A stretch of 64,000 nucleotides of DNA, from NCBI RefSeq assembly GCF_011075055.1, contig NC_058152.1, forward strand, positions 6,324,001 to 6,388,000, written 5' to 3'. The DNA comes from Mangifera indica (Eukaryota; Streptophyta; Magnoliopsida; Sapindales; Anacardiaceae). The notes beneath the pieces are model-generated. The model did no database searches and was not told where the DNA came from. It saw nothing but the letters and a program-made list of their open reading frames with translations. Made by a program: the position numbers and the translations under genes. Shown piece after piece: positions 63,701 through 64,000 of this stretch; the first letter of the stretch is position 1; each line of letters begins with the position of its first letter.

Positions 63701-64000
63701 GCTCTCTTCGAGGCATTATTCTGCCTTATTGAAGGTTTATGCAAACCATAAAATGCTAGCCAAAGGGAAAGATTTGGTTAAGCAAATGGCAGATAGTGGT
63801 TGCCGTATTGGACCATTTACATGGGATGCACTCATAAAGCTTCATGTGGAAGTAGGAGAGTTAGAAAAGGCTGATTCTATTCTACAGAAGGCAGCGCAGC
63901 AGAATCAACAGAAGCCAATGTTCAGTTCTTATATGGCCATCATGGAGCAATATGCAAAGCAAGGTGATATCCATAATACTGAAAAACTATTTCATAGGAT
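60764..64000 (+). CDS. Chimeric mitochondrial PPR protein with NDUFS1-derived first exon (partial)
   Basis: Exon 1 (60764-61088) starts [18 protein letters not shown] and continues to [29 protein letters not shown] and GSCAVPALS. This is recognisably the N-terminus of plant complex I 75-kDa subunit (NDUFS1): mitochondrial presequence plus 2Fe-2S segment, all four ligand Cys kept, but with about 25 residues missing after FPPRTLV. The donor TCAG|GT leaves phase 1. Exon 2 (61468-61970) needs exactly that phase and gives [12 protein letters not shown], then an acidic linker and [20 protein letters not shown]. Exon 3 (62949 onward) starts [20 protein letters not shown] and is open to the window edge, with PPR repeats (for example [36 protein letters not shown]). 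Exons 2-3 match the PPR596 family (Arabidopsis At1g80270 type), mitochondrial RNA-binding proteins. The 3' end lies outside. An alternative is a separate NDUFS1 pseudogene beside a PPR gene whose own first exon was missed. Confidence 0.8.

Overview
This is nuclear DNA from a flowering plant, most likely a eudicot. The evidence is GT-AG split genes of plant families (an R2R3-MYB repressor, a plant CHFR-type E3 ligase, a mitochondrial PPR protein), high A+T between genes, long TA/GA/CA microsatellites, and dense nested LTR retrotransposons. No prokaryotic features, CRISPR arrays, rRNA or tRNA genes were recognised.

Layout. 0-12.5 kb is a retrotransposon nest: a 1.6 kb solo LTR (787-2390); a minus-strand Copia relic (2698-5276) carrying a complete 1.2 kb TRIM with a perfect 5-bp target duplication; a broken plus-strand chromodomain Gypsy element (5277-7782); and a minus-strand Gypsy relic (10538-12090). 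13.2-15.4 kb is the large last exon of a protein-kinase-like gene; one upstream exon may lie at 9406-9477, leaving the second Gypsy in an intron. Two foldback transposons of one family follow (15988-16829 and 17933-18731); the second ends 83 bp before the TATA box of the next gene. 18862-29561 is a 15-exon CHFR gene (degenerate FHA, RING, Cys-rich, PBZ). Its third intron holds a Copia element that itself holds a solo TRIM LTR. 29.6-37.5 kb is mostly empty or repetitive, with an F-box/LRR relic and a 1.85 kb solo LTR. 37507-38489 (minus) is a subgroup-4 R2R3-MYB repressor. 38.5-60.5 kb is gene-poor: Copia relics, more copies of the 1.6-1.85 kb solo LTR, unclassified repeats and a roughly 370-bp tandem duplication. 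60764-64000 begins a gene that runs off the window.

The most interesting locus is that last one. Its first exon is a degenerate copy of the N-terminus of nuclear-encoded complex I 75-kDa subunit (NDUFS1), with mitochondrial presequence-like start and the four Fe-S cysteines. It ends at a splice donor in exactly the phase needed to join in frame to a PPR596-type mitochondrial PPR protein. I read this as an exon-shuffled chimera in which the PPR gene took its promoter, 5' UTR and targeting exon from NDUFS1. The intact genes are otherwise not functionally linked: CHFR is a ubiquitin ligase, the MYB a phenylpropanoid-type repressor, the PPR a mitochondrial RNA factor. Exon boundaries were placed by reading splice sites and phases by eye; no alignment or expression data were available.
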